Below are positions 24,701 through 37,300 of a stretch of DNA of 64,000 nucleotides, one piece after another. The stretch comes from Diploscapter coronatus (taxonomy: Eukaryota; Nematoda; Chromadorea; Rhabditida; Rhabditidae). Made by a program: the position numbers and the translations under genes. Location of the stretch: positions 12,725,249 through 12,789,248 of the forward strand of contig OZ038423.1 in NCBI GenBank assembly GCA_964036155.1, given 5' to 3'. The notes beneath the pieces were generated by a model. It searched no databases. It had not been told where the DNA came from and saw only the letters and a list, made by a program, of their open reading frames with translations. Position 1 is the stretch's first letter. Each line of letters starts with the position of its first letter.

Positions 24701-27700
24701 AATCGAAAAGCGCGAACATCTTTGGTTTTTATTTTCGAAGAAAGTAATTACTTCCTTAATGTTTTTCTGTAGTTTTAGGGCAGTACTTTTTCTCCCTTAT
24801 GGCTAAATCAGCTTCAAGAAAAATTCGAAGAAAATTTCATGGAGATTTTCAACTTTAAAGAGCTTCAACATTTTTCTTAAATCAATAAACTCCTAAAGTT
24901 TATTTGAAGTTCCGCGAAGTTCCTTTGAGGTGCGAAGTACTTTTCTCCCATTTCGCATGTGTTTTGCAATTTTTGCACATCGTCACGAGGGTGTTCGCTT
25001 TCATTGCGTCAACTCTGGCGGAAAGCACTCTGCGTCTTTTCCCTCCAAATTCTATTTCCCTTCGACTCTTTTCCTCCTTCGTTTCTCATACTATTTCTCC
25101 TTTTCTACTCCTCTAGCACCTAATTTCCATGCTATTTCTCTTTCTGCTTCTTTTTCTCTCTCTTTCCATTTTTCATATCTTCCTTGCGTGAACACTGACA
25201 CGTTTTGAGCCATAATTATTTCTCTCGTTCTCTCAAATTTAATACTATTTCTTTTCCCTCTTTATTTCTTTTTTGCTTCTTTTCTTCTCTAATATATCAA
25301 GTACTATCTCTTCTCTGAATTGCAATAATTTTCTGGCTCTTTTCTTGAAAAATATAAGTGCGCTCATTCAAAAGATATCGATTTTCCTCACTAAAAACAA
25401 GTTTTTCGAATTCACTCTACATCCTTTAGAGATATTCTTTGTTATGACGTCACAATCTTAAAAAATGGACAATTTATTATTGAACTGCGTGTCTTACCTC
25501 TTCGAATGTTATAACATAGTGGCCCTGTCACTCTGTTCTCTGACTTGTTGACATCCTTTTGTGGAGACGGATTAACGGTACTTTCATTCACGAGAAAACG
25601 AACTGGGCAGCTGGGTAAACTCATCGATTTTCACTTTCGATGAAAATTTAGATTTTTCAAATTTTTGATGGGAAAAAAGTTGATCTTCACGGAAATATCA
25701 AATTTTTTTACTATTTTAGGCTAAATTTTATTAGAAATAACTAATTTCATAAGTAGCATGTTAAAACACACTCCTTAGAACCATCTGAAATATTTCTTTT
25801 TCTATATGGTGTGGGCTCCACTCCAAACACAGAGCTCTAAGGCCTTATTAGGTGTCGAGATTCTTGAAAATCTCGGTTCAACTTTTCTCATCTTCCTTTA
25901 TTTTTTCAAGGAGACTTGGATTTTCGAGATCTACTTTCATGACGCATTTAAAAGATACGGAGACTAATGGATATAATGAAGATTAGATAGCTTAATCCAG
26001 AATATCTTCAAGAAATGAATATGCTTCAGAATTTTGGATTTTCATGAACTTAATATCCATAGCCTTTCACTTTTTTAGCTAAATTATCGATGTTTCAAAC
26101 TATTTCTTAGGACATTTATTTGAGTTGTAATATGATAATCCAGAGATTTTAGCCCCGATCAATTTTCATCTATTTTTCAAAGTAACCCACAAGAATACTG
26201 AATTTTTCATAATTTTATATCTCGATGTGAAATACCTTCAAGCAAACATATGAACTTCGACATATGATTTCGCTGTATCATTCTTTAGTTCTTCAATTTC
26301 TTACAATTAGGTCAATTTCAAGGCCTTCTCATATCTTTTTCTAAAAATATTTCGGCCAATTCAAGCTACGGAATTGTTAAGAACACCAGAGGCTGTAAAG
26401 TCTTCAAGTTTCATCTTCAAAATTTCAAACCCCCTATGAAATTTCAACCTAATTTATTGCAATCCTATTAATTTTTGCCTTTTTCCATTTTTACAACCTT
26501 TCCTATGAGTTATAAAGAATTGTTTACAAAAGTTTAAGACTTTTGCTAAAACTCTTCTCGTTTTACATTTCAAACCTCAAAGTTCTAAAAATTCCCAATA
26601 GGAAAAGTTATTTCTGCTTCAAATATTGAGTGTCGTATAATAGCCGTTGTCGAATCCTATTCTTAATCATTATCGATTTTCGCTAGCGTTTTCTAGTGCA
26701 ATTACATTTGTTATGTCTAAAATCTAACATTAACAAGATTATTCGCCTCTAGAAAGGTGCATTACTCGTCGAATTTTGCATTGTGCGAATCAGTTTTAGT
26801 CTCTACATGATTAAGCATAGCCTTTGAAATCTGTAAGATCATACTGTATATAATTTTATCAAAGAATATTTTTTCAAGTTACCTACAATTTTGTCTACGT
26901 AGTTTCGAGTCAGTTTTGATGTAACATCGAGTAATTTTCAACGAATGGCACACATTTTTAACGCGGAATCAAAAAATCAAGTAACAAAGTTTGTTTCGAA
27001 TAGCTTTCACGATAATGCTTCACCAATACTTACGTAACTACTAACTAAACATGCTATTTTTCATTTTCGTTTTGATTTTACTCATCACAACCTATTAATT
27101 GAAGAACTAGACTCGGGGTGAAAAACTACTTTGCGTAAATTTAGTAATTTAATATCTTTCATAAAGAGTACGTATTTCTAACTAAACATGTGAAAGTACG
27201 AGCAAATAGATATTGAAGCCTCGTCTTTTCTTTAGAGAAATTCTTCCCTTTGTTATAACACATTTGTTCATTCTTCAAGCTTCAATAGCTCTAAACTCTC
27301 GAAACTTACTTCAAACTTTAAAAATATGACTAGTTTTATTATAAACCCTTCAGCATAAGCAAGCTTCCTAAGTTTCAATTTAACATTAAAGAAGTTCTTG
27401 AGCCTTGAATTTTACTTTGAAATGTTTACAGAAATCTCAATCTGCCCCAGAAAATTCATAAAAGTTTAAATTTAATCCTGAAAAACTTCAATCTTCAAAC
27501 TTCCCTCAAAGTTTTTGAACTTTTAAATTACTTCATAAAAAGTTAAAAATTCTGATATCATGTAATATTTGTGGATGTGTGCAAGATCTCTAAAACTTGC
27601 AATATCAAATTTTAGACCTTTTAAAATCCAGTCTATCCTTTAAACCCCGAAATTCTCATATTGGATATCGAATTTCTAGGATTTTCATCTTTTCTCTTCC

Positions 27701-28318
27701 CTAAATCCCACACTATTTCTTTTGTGGATTAAATCCTGTCTTAAGACTGAGGCTGAATTCTTCTTAACAGCCATACTTTTTCTACCGGTCTATTATTTAT
27801 CCATTATCAGCATTTTCTTTTGCATGAGTATTAATCCTTCATAAACTTATGGATTAACATATCGTCTTAAGCCAGAAGTTCAAGCATCGAGCAACTTACT
27901 TGCTACTATCCATAAGTTTAGCAAACTTCCAAGTTTTACAGTATTTTTTGAGATATTTCAAACCCGGATATATGAAACCCCAACCTTTGCATACTTCTAC
28001 CTAATCCTTTCTACTCTTTTTCCGGAAAATTTTATCTCCGAACCTCTATTTCACTCTGCATTTATAATGTCTTTATGTGGCTCCACCAACATATTGCAAG
28101 AATACTGCGAATCGCGTGTTTTGGTCGCATTAAAGTTTCTCGAATTCACGAAATATCGTGTAATTTTACGTTAATGACGTTAGGAAATATCGATTTTGTA
28201 ACTTCCTTGTTTATTTTCGAGGAAATCGATTTTACGCTTCATTTTCATCAACGAGGTCCTGGAATGTTGATTTTACACGTAATTTGCATAAAACGCAATG
28301 AATAAAATAAAACTTCAG
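21701..28318. other. gene-poor, AT- and pyrimidine-rich region
   Basis: About 6.6 kb without a convincing exon. From about 23.5 to 25.3 kb the plus strand is strongly pyrimidine-biased (long TTCTCTTTCTTTTCCC stretches), which creates chance ORFs rich in Ser, Phe and Leu. A heat-shock half-site cluster lies at 23857-23915. The 5' exons of ubc-17 should lie somewhere in or upstream of this region, but I could not place them. Confidence 0.4.
23857..23915. promoter_or_regulatory. cluster of three TTCnnGAA heat-shock half-site pairs
   Basis: TTCtgGAA at 23863-23870 and 23884-23891 and TTCtaGAA at 23908-23915. An extra GAA sits at 23857-23859 and a TTC at 23875-23877. A TTTATATTTTT stretch lies between the second and third pairs. 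The density far exceeds chance in such a short span. There is no adjacent coding gene. In C. elegans, Helitron transposons are known to carry heat-shock elements, so mobile origin is one possibility. Confidence 0.5.
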
Positions 28319-31300
28319 GCAAAAATAACGGAACAAACCTCGGATCCGCTCATTCCAACAAGCCCTCCCGTTTTCGAAGATCTTGTGGTTGAATCGACGA
28401 CGAACAAACAGACGAGAACACGACTGGTCAAGGTATTTCCCTCTTTGTGCCTTATGGTTTCATAGCGCAGTGGTAGAATATTAAATTTTGATGAAATGAA
28501 GGGTCAGGTTCGAGTTTACATTGTTTAAAAATATTTGTGCAAAAATTTCGCTACACGTAGCTCGATGATCGTTAAAGTTTGTAAATTAAAAATTTATCGC
28601 GCCAAAATACAACTGAATTTATGAGAAGCATATGCATTTTTATAAAACATAAGATGCTTTATTTTATTATCCTATTAGATCATAATAAAGTAATGTTCTG
28701 ATTAATCTGATATTAAATTTAAAACCTTAGTTACTCTGACTACCACATTCTAAAAATGAATATTTTGCTCAGTTTTTGGAACAATCAACGCTATCAAGCA
28801 TTACATCTGCAAAACATAATTTAATATATTCTTTGAGTGTAACGAAGTCATTAATCTTTTCTTAAATTAATATTTCCCCAAATCTAAAACATATCGCCCA
28901 ATTTATCTTCTTACCATAAAATCTTCCTCGCTATATTCCTTCGGGTAATTGCCTGGCTGAATCACCGATTTGCGTCTTTGTCTCTGCTTACGCTCGATTT
29001 TCCCATCCCTAAAGGGTCAATTAATTGTGTGCGTGTTCCAAAACCAACGGGGCTGTAAACATTTGTATATGCATGTACAAATCGAAAACTTTAGCCCTAG
29101 CATATGACTAAATTACTATTCTGCTAAAACTTTATCAGGCGCATATGTTATATTTCTAAAAATAATCGCAAGTTAATGACTATAGAAACTGTTTCGCTGT
29201 TTTAATTTGTTTAAATTAGTCTTTTCAATGATTTAAGTCTAATACGTTTCCAAAAATTTCTAAAGAAATTTCAAAATTCTAAACTTAATAGTTTGGGATT
29301 TTTTCACCCTTTAACTTATTACGAATCCATCCTTATGAGTATTTTTATCTTTTATTTAGCCTCCTAGGCATCTCAGAACCCTCTAAGAACCGCTGTGTGA
29401 CAATTGTAAAGTTGCCCCTCCCTTTGTTTTCTAAGCTTTAAGCCCCGGAATATTCTTCCAGGCTTTTCATTAGTCGGTCAAATGACCACACTGCGCGCGT
29501 CTGAGAACTGAACCGAATTTCGAATATCCAGTCCGGTTCCAGCCCTATCCTTCAACGCTGAGGCTTCTAGCTTCAAAATAACCCGATTTTTCAGGTGTTT
29601 TGGAAATTGCAGATTTGCCTGCAAAATTGATATGGTTTTGTGATAATAATAGATGTTTTTGACTAATATGAAATATGTAAGCGTGTTTAATGGTCTTTTA
29701 AATAATTTTGTGGAAAACTTAAAATTTGTCTGGTTCTGCAGAATTTTAGATCATTCATTAAAGTTTCCTAAGTTTACAGGGTTAGTCGACTTTTCGGAAA
29801 ACTCAAAATATGAGTCGAATATTACATTGAACACCTGAGTGAAGAGCATACAATAGATATTTATCAGTGTTTTTTTATTTTGAATTTTCTGAAAAAACTA
29901 CTTATTTTCCCTGTGGTTTAGAGTATGCAATTGTTATTTGGGGCTCTATATACGAATTTTCACATCCGCGCGCGAAAATTTTACGGGTATTTTCCATTTG
30001 CCTGGGAGGAAGCTACCATTTTTCCTATTTTGGCATTGACAAACAAAATTTATTTTCACCGACAAATTTCCCAGATACCATTAAATTTCATCTTTGTTTT
30101 GATACTTCGATTTAAAGGTTTTATTTTCCGAGTCTTTTAAAAATATAATCAAATTTTATCTCGTCAAATCGAAATTTCACTTTTTTCTCGTCGAATAATT
30201 GTATTTTGATTCGGAAATCTGGTGAATCTAAAAATAAATCCAGGAAAATTCCGCGATTTGTATTTCATTGCACTCCTAAATTCGTCAAAATTCACATCGT
30301 TTCAATTTGATTTCATTTTTCTTTCGACTCAAAAAGACATAGGAAAAATCATTTGGACTAAAAAAGAATATATTTTTCTATTTTTCTTTAAATCTGATTT
30401 AATGAAAGCATGATATAATCATGATACAAACGTAATTTACAACCCTGTTACTTTGAAGTTTCTTACCCCGAATATATTATTCCGCATACCCTGACTCATG
30501 CCCTATCCTTAACCACATAATTAGGTTAGACACGCAGATTATTCAATATATCGCCGTAAATTACCCTTATTTATGCACTCTTTTGCAATTATTATGTTAT
30601 ATGTTCTTATTACCTATGACCAAATATCGATTTAATTTATAATTTAATAATAAAGACCAAATATTTGCTCCGTCGCTAAAAGCTATTAACATTTATCATG
30701 TGAGCAGATTTTTCGTCTTCATCGATATATATATATATATATATACATATTTTTCTCCATTTATAATATATATATATGAAAATCGGAAATGCATGGGAGT
30801 TCTTTCAAGCGTACGTAAGGCGTAGAGAAATAGCGTTTTTGCAAAAATACATACTCAACGAAGGAAGATGTAATTCTTTCTCGATAAACGCCTCCATGAT
30901 CATTATATCACTTATGACATTTGTTATTTGAAATTTATTGACTAGTTTGAGATCATTAAACTAGGTTTGCGTAAATCTAGATACAATGTACCTTGGAACA
31001 TAACAATCCTTCAAGCGTAATTTCATACGAATGGCAACTAGCTGTTTGAAGTTTTAGATCGTAATCTTGATATTGATTATTTTGCACCTCTTTTATAGCC
31101 ATCACTGCACAGAACATTTGACAATCTTGACGTCCATCACATAAATGTGATTGAGACATATCCAAAACTTCTATCATCAACTATTATCTCAACCTACCTA
31201 CGAATTTCCTGGACTTCCTTTTCTGACCCCTGTTTTTTGTTCTTCTCATCGATGTATGGGGCCGGGGCCGAAATTGATTTGCCTGGAAAAGAGGAAAAAC

Positions 31301-34300
31301 TGCCTTCCTCTTTGCACGAAATATGCATTCCACTTATAGGGGTGGGATCTAGAAAGGAGAGGAAAGAACCTTATTGCCTTTAGAGGCGATGTGCAGATGC
31401 GCACAGCCCCCACCCCTTATTTTATTCCCACATCATTCAGAACCCTACATCCTCGTTATATTTAGACGGATTTTATCATATTGAGTAACTTTCAAGGGTA
31501 GTAACTTTGTTATTTTCCAACTTTTGTATTTCATTTTGGCATATAAATGTTCCTCTAGTTGAGATCTATAAAATGATACCGAATTTGTCCGATTTTTCAA
31601 CTCTAAGCCCTTATAGCTCTTCAATTTTTCGTCTTTTTCCCCTCAAATTTGATATATACCTGTTCCCCAAGACTCGCTCTACAAAACTGTGCTAGACTTT
31701 TTCTATATTCTTCTGTTAAAAGTCAATTTTACATCACAAATTGCTCATTTGGAATTCAATTTAGTTGAATACCGGCGCGATATTCGATACTTTTGACGAA
31801 ATCGTCGAATCCGCCGCAAACACGCCTGCGTCACAGCATCGATTCGAACTTTGCCGTGTATTTGAGAATATTCGCCCTCTTCACACTGCCCTGTCTTTAA
31901 ACGGCAGAAAAATCTTTCCGTCCCCATTTTCACCTTACTATTTCCAGCTGAGAGCGAGAAATAGCACAGCAAAATGGGGATAAAAAAGACTTTTTTTGCT
32001 GTATACGACAAGACGCAGCGCTCTTCTGATAACATTTTCAAAAAAAGATGATCTTTTTGGCGAAATTTAACTTTACAGTGAATATTCATGTTGAATTTGG
32101 AAATTCAAGCAGGTGCAAAAATTTCTTATATTTGAGCGTTTATTTACCTGAAAGTTAATCTGTCAGATTTTTTTTATCAAACTCTAACTTCTGACCAAAA
32201 GAGTTTCTAATTATTGAAATTTTTTTTTATATAACTGCAAAATTGTAGTTTATTCGGCGGATTTTTGTATTATTTTCGTTTTAAAAGGAGCCTTTAAATT
32301 TATCGTAAGATTAGGTGCAAACTTAAAAAAAAAACCAATGCACAAATATTCCAGCAAGTGTCATCGCTCGCGCTTTATTTCCTATTCATTAACATTCATT
32401 CATGAGAACGGCAAAATTCACTTCTTCTTCTTTTATAGGGAAAAGAAGGGGAAGCTCCCAGAAAAGTGCTTTTCACAATTAGCAGAATCGCTTTACCGCG
32501 CGTCAGACTAGAAGAAAAGAGAAAGAAAGACTTGAATAACTTATCTTGTAACTAGCTTGAACCTTTTTCTACCTGGTAATTTTCAGCCTACCTCTAAGAG
32601 TCTATTTTTTAATCGTTTTCTTCAAATTACTCCGCAATTGATATCTAGTTCTCATGTTATTATCATATTTATTCAATTTTAAGGGTTAATATTTTCTTTC
32701 TTATCACTGATTCAAGTCCACTCATTTAAATCCAATTATCACGGATAAAAATCCGCAAAATGCTGCCTGTAAACTATCGAATTTTCTCATAGCATTTCTT
32801 TCGATCATTTTTTCGTTCCCGGAAAATCCTATTTCCTCCAGACTAGCATTTTCATATGAAATTTATTTATCTCCGAATTTCGTTAAATATCGATTACTTT
32901 CTGCTAACTTTTAAAGATACGTCAATTTTTAGCGCTAATGCCACAACGAGTGGTAGATCAATCGAGCACATGTAGCGAGGCGATGAAAAACCAGGATGTC
33001 AGGATTTTTAACGAATAATATTTTCTGCTAATTTTCAACACACATGAACAAAATAAATTAAACTTAGACCTTTATATTATGATATTTTGAGTTTTTATTA
33101 CAATTTATTTTCTAACTAAAGAATCTTAAATATGCTAATTTTCAGACTCCAACCGTCTCCTTGCCATCGCCTTCCATCGAAAGCGATCCAGGCGAGTCGC
33201 TTGGGTGCACAGCTGTAGCCGTGCTGGCATTTAGGAGGTAATTTTTAATATAGTCCAAAAATTGTAATCTAATAACTTCATGACATATTATTCACTGGTA
33301 TTTGGACATTTACTGTTAGACAACTTCATCTAGGTCTTATGAAGTGTAGCTCTGAAGAATAAGTTGAAATTCCCCAACTTCGTACAGTTCCAAATTTATC
33401 CTTAAAGGTCACAAAAGTTCCATGTGATCCTAACAAATTTTAAATCGTGATCTTAGTGACTGTATTTTAGCACCACATAGTACAGGTCTTGAAATTTTTC
33501 GCTATAAAAATTCAAATACAAATATCAGATATTTGCTCATTTTTTTAGCCATCAAATTTTCGTGTTTTATTTTAAATCGGAAAATTTTCCCATACCGAAA
33601 TCGCCGCTTGACGCAGGTAGCGAAATACAAATTTTCTCTTTGAAAATAATGAGTTTTCCTCTGCGAATGTCAAAAGTAATTGCATTACTATTTTCCTCGA
33701 AATCATAAGGGCCACCGAATATGCTTCAGTCTTTTTCGTCACGATTTAGGAGGCATCTTGAAATTTAGAATCAAATTAGAAATGAAGTTAAATTAAAGCT
33801 CTTTAATTAAGGTATGATGCATCATTTAATTTCAATGATCATATCATGACTTTCTTGAAACTAAATATCAAATGAAGTCTACCTTAATTCAATCTACCAT
33901 ATCAAGAAAAATTAAAACTTATGTCATAGATATCTCAAGTCAATAGTTTCAACATATCAAATAATATCTAAAAATTACATGTTCTAATAAATTAATCTTT
34001 ATTAACTCTTCTAATTATGATATTTAATTAAGGTGTTTCAACCAGCGTCGCTCACGTCCTCAACATCAATTGCCTCAGAAACGGCCTTCCAGCGCAGGTG
34101 ATAAAATCCTTTATCTTATCGTTGAAGTTATCATAAAAATAAAAAAACTTAATATTTCAAAAGTTCAAATCATTAATATTTCATGGCATATTTAAATTTC
34201 TTAAGGGAATTTCTATTATTTAAGTCAATGAATCAGTCATCTGTACTTGGAATATTGTTCTTGAATTTTAAGGTCTTAGGAATTTCTAAACGATGTCCTA

Positions 34301-37300
34301 CAAGTATAGGACTCGATTCAAAAGTACAAATTCAGGAATATGATAGCCCACATAGGTTTCATTTGAAAATTAGGTCGCCTGGTATTTTTTCATAATTCGT
34401 ATCTACCATTCTAATATTATCACCAAACTACATAACCTTTTCATGATAAACTTTGATATATCATTATAATCTAGACGCAGCTACAATAATTGTATCTTCT
34501 AAATAGAGAGCGCAAGTGATTTCTCAAATCTGATGCTTGTGGGATTTTAAGCCTACAAAAATATTGCGAGACCCTTCAAATACGAGTATCAAAAAGAATT
34601 TTCCAATTTGGATGTCTTGACCCTCCCAAATGTCTTCGACTGTTCGTCAATAGAAATTGGCATTTTGACTCGTTACTTATCAAAAATCGAATTCACTCTT
34701 AACCCCCACACTCTTATAATTCGCCCCTTGTGGGATTGTAATTTATGCTTGCATTTTATCATCACACTTCATATCATATCACATCGAGAAAAAGCTCGTA
34801 TGCGAATTTGATTTGTTTTGTCGTACGGGGCTGGGCTCTATGCGGATAGCAATTGTTTCTTACTCGGGCCGAGGCCTTTACTGCTTCGTTGTTAGGGGAA
34901 ACGCCATATTTTCCCTGCTGCATTTCATTCTTCTCTTCACGTATATCTTATGCTTTATACAAACCTAGAATTTCGCCTGTTTCGCTCTGTAATTTCGGGC
35001 CTTATTATTATTATTTTTTAAATTTTAGATATCGATTTAAATTTTAAAAAGTTAATCATAATCTTACATCAATTTCTTTCTTTATTTAGCTCTATCTACA
35101 ACAATTTCCCAAGATAAATGACTTCAAATTGAATCTTTAAAACTATAATATTGAGCTATATTTTGAAGTCAGAATTTACCTAAAGTTTTGAATTCCAGTC
35201 CCGAATTCTTCCCGTTGGTTCGGCTGCGCATGGTGGTCCCGTTTGTCACGAATGGGCAGTGCTGCTAGCTCGTCCAGGTACTTTTCATCCAATTTTGAAC
35301 ACTTTTCCTGAATATTTTAGGAGCAAAGTACTTATTTCTTGCATAATAATATCAGTAACCTCGAGCCTAAAAATTCAATTTCCAGCAGTCCGGAACCCGA
35401 AGAGGCTCTGACCTTGTACGATCGACTTCTCAATGCACTCAGTGAAAGACCCCTGAAAATGGCACATATGCTCAAAGTCACGAAGTACGACCATCTTAAA
35501 TTTCTGTTTTTTTTTAAGAACTAAAACCTAACATATGTTATTTCTAAATATTTGACGTTATTAACGATATTTGATGTATTCTGAACATATTTTATGCTCG
35601 AATAATCTCACCTACAAACTATGACATGAGAATTTAAGGATCAATATTAATCTTCAATTTTTAGATGGATAAATGAATCTACACCCTCCGAAAAGGCTAC
35701 CATGTATGACGTTGGTATCGTTCAGATTATATGTGAACTAATCTCCGATTCTTCTTCCATGGAAGGCTATAGGTAATAAAAATGACCATATTTTGTTTAA
35801 AAAAAAAGCGCTATATTTAGCTCCCGAGCCGGATCTGGTGAACGGAAAAGGCGCTCTCGAAGGAACTCAAGTGCTAATAGTAACACTCAGAAGGGGATTG
35901 GATATGGGCATGGTTCTACGAGGTCGAGATGGGATATAGAAAGAACGGTACGCTAGAAATTAGCAAAAAATTGTTTAAAAACTGGTAAGAATCGGCATTT
36001 TAGGTCGAAGAAAGACTAGCTCGAGAAGAGCATCTGATATGGCTTCTGAATGCTCTAAGTGCCTTTATTTTCGCGTGTCCTGCCGAATTCAGGATTGATG
36101 ATAACTCAGGATTAGCGACTCCTGACAGGGACTCGAGTGACTATGCTCATATTACACAGCCTGTAAATCTTTGAAATAAATAATCATAACGCAAAGAATC
36201 ATATGTATAATTTTTCACTAAAATGTAGCTCATATTTTTAAACATATTCATTAATATCGTAGAATTTTATATTTCGAATATCATACAGCTTATTTTGTTA
36301 TTAAGTTAGGCTTAATATCGTGATATCAAATATCCGCCATCTTTAAAAATCATATTATTCTTTAAAACATATTTTAAATACCGTATTATTTCACTTAAAT
36401 TATTTTAGGTAGTCCGCGAAATCGGTGAATCGCCGATAATCACCCTTCTCGAATATCACCTGAAAAACGATAGCGTGTTTGACGTGTCAGAGCATATGGA
36501 ATTGTACCAGGTGGGAGTTTCTTTTAATTACTAATACTAATAAAAGATCAAACAACCACTTGAAGGCAAAACCTTGATTAATTACTTACATAAATTTCGA
36601 AGATTACGATATTTTAGGCCCTCCTAGAAATCGCCGCTTCTATGGCTACGGTGCCTGAATTAGTCGTGCATTTGGTGAAGCCCTACGCGCAAGGTCGGTT
36701 AATTATATCATATGTACTTTAGCTATAAATTATTGTGCAATTATTTCGTGATTCATTTATCTTGTCTTACAATGTTATTATCTTCTTAAAATTGACCTAT
36801 ACTTTGGAAAAATCTGAAACATACATTTTTAATAATTCTTTCATTTTATAAAGTTTAGGGGCTAAATCCATCGCAAAGGAATTGATTCCCAAGTTCAAAG
36901 ACACCATGAGAGCTTACACGACAACCTGGCGAGGCCAGACCGGGTCGCCCGACTTCAGAATGATCGACTTCATCAACAAGGTCGAACTGCATTCTCAGGT
37001 TAGTTCGAAATTGGTTTTCCTGAAAGAGTTTAAAATTTAGGTTATTTTATCAGCTGCAAGAAGATATGAAGCTGAATTGCCAATTGAAATGAGAATTAGA
37101 ACAGCTAGTGGAATTAGGCCTAGGGCTACCCAGTCCGAGGTCTCACTTTGTCGGTAAGTTAATTTTAAAAGTCGATTTCGAACATTTCTAATTCTATAAA
37201 TACCCAATGATCAAGGTATTACTTTATTTAAACTCATAAAATGGTACGTAATATTGTGAAACATTAAAATATATATATTTTAAATCATGTTATTCTCTTA

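Noticed and set aside
24904..25208. Ser/Phe/Leu-rich ORFs resembling signal or membrane proteins
   Set aside because: They sit in a strongly pyrimidine-biased stretch that produces such codons by chance; no splice context or conserved motif.
28075..28305. 76-codon ORF just upstream of the first ubc-17 exon as its start exon
   Set aside because: It ends in a stop before the acceptor, has no donor in phase 0 and shows no BRUCE similarity.
30977..31180. Cys-containing minus-strand ORF in the ubc-17 intron as a nested gene
   Set aside because: No signal peptide, no recognisable cysteine pattern and no supporting exons.
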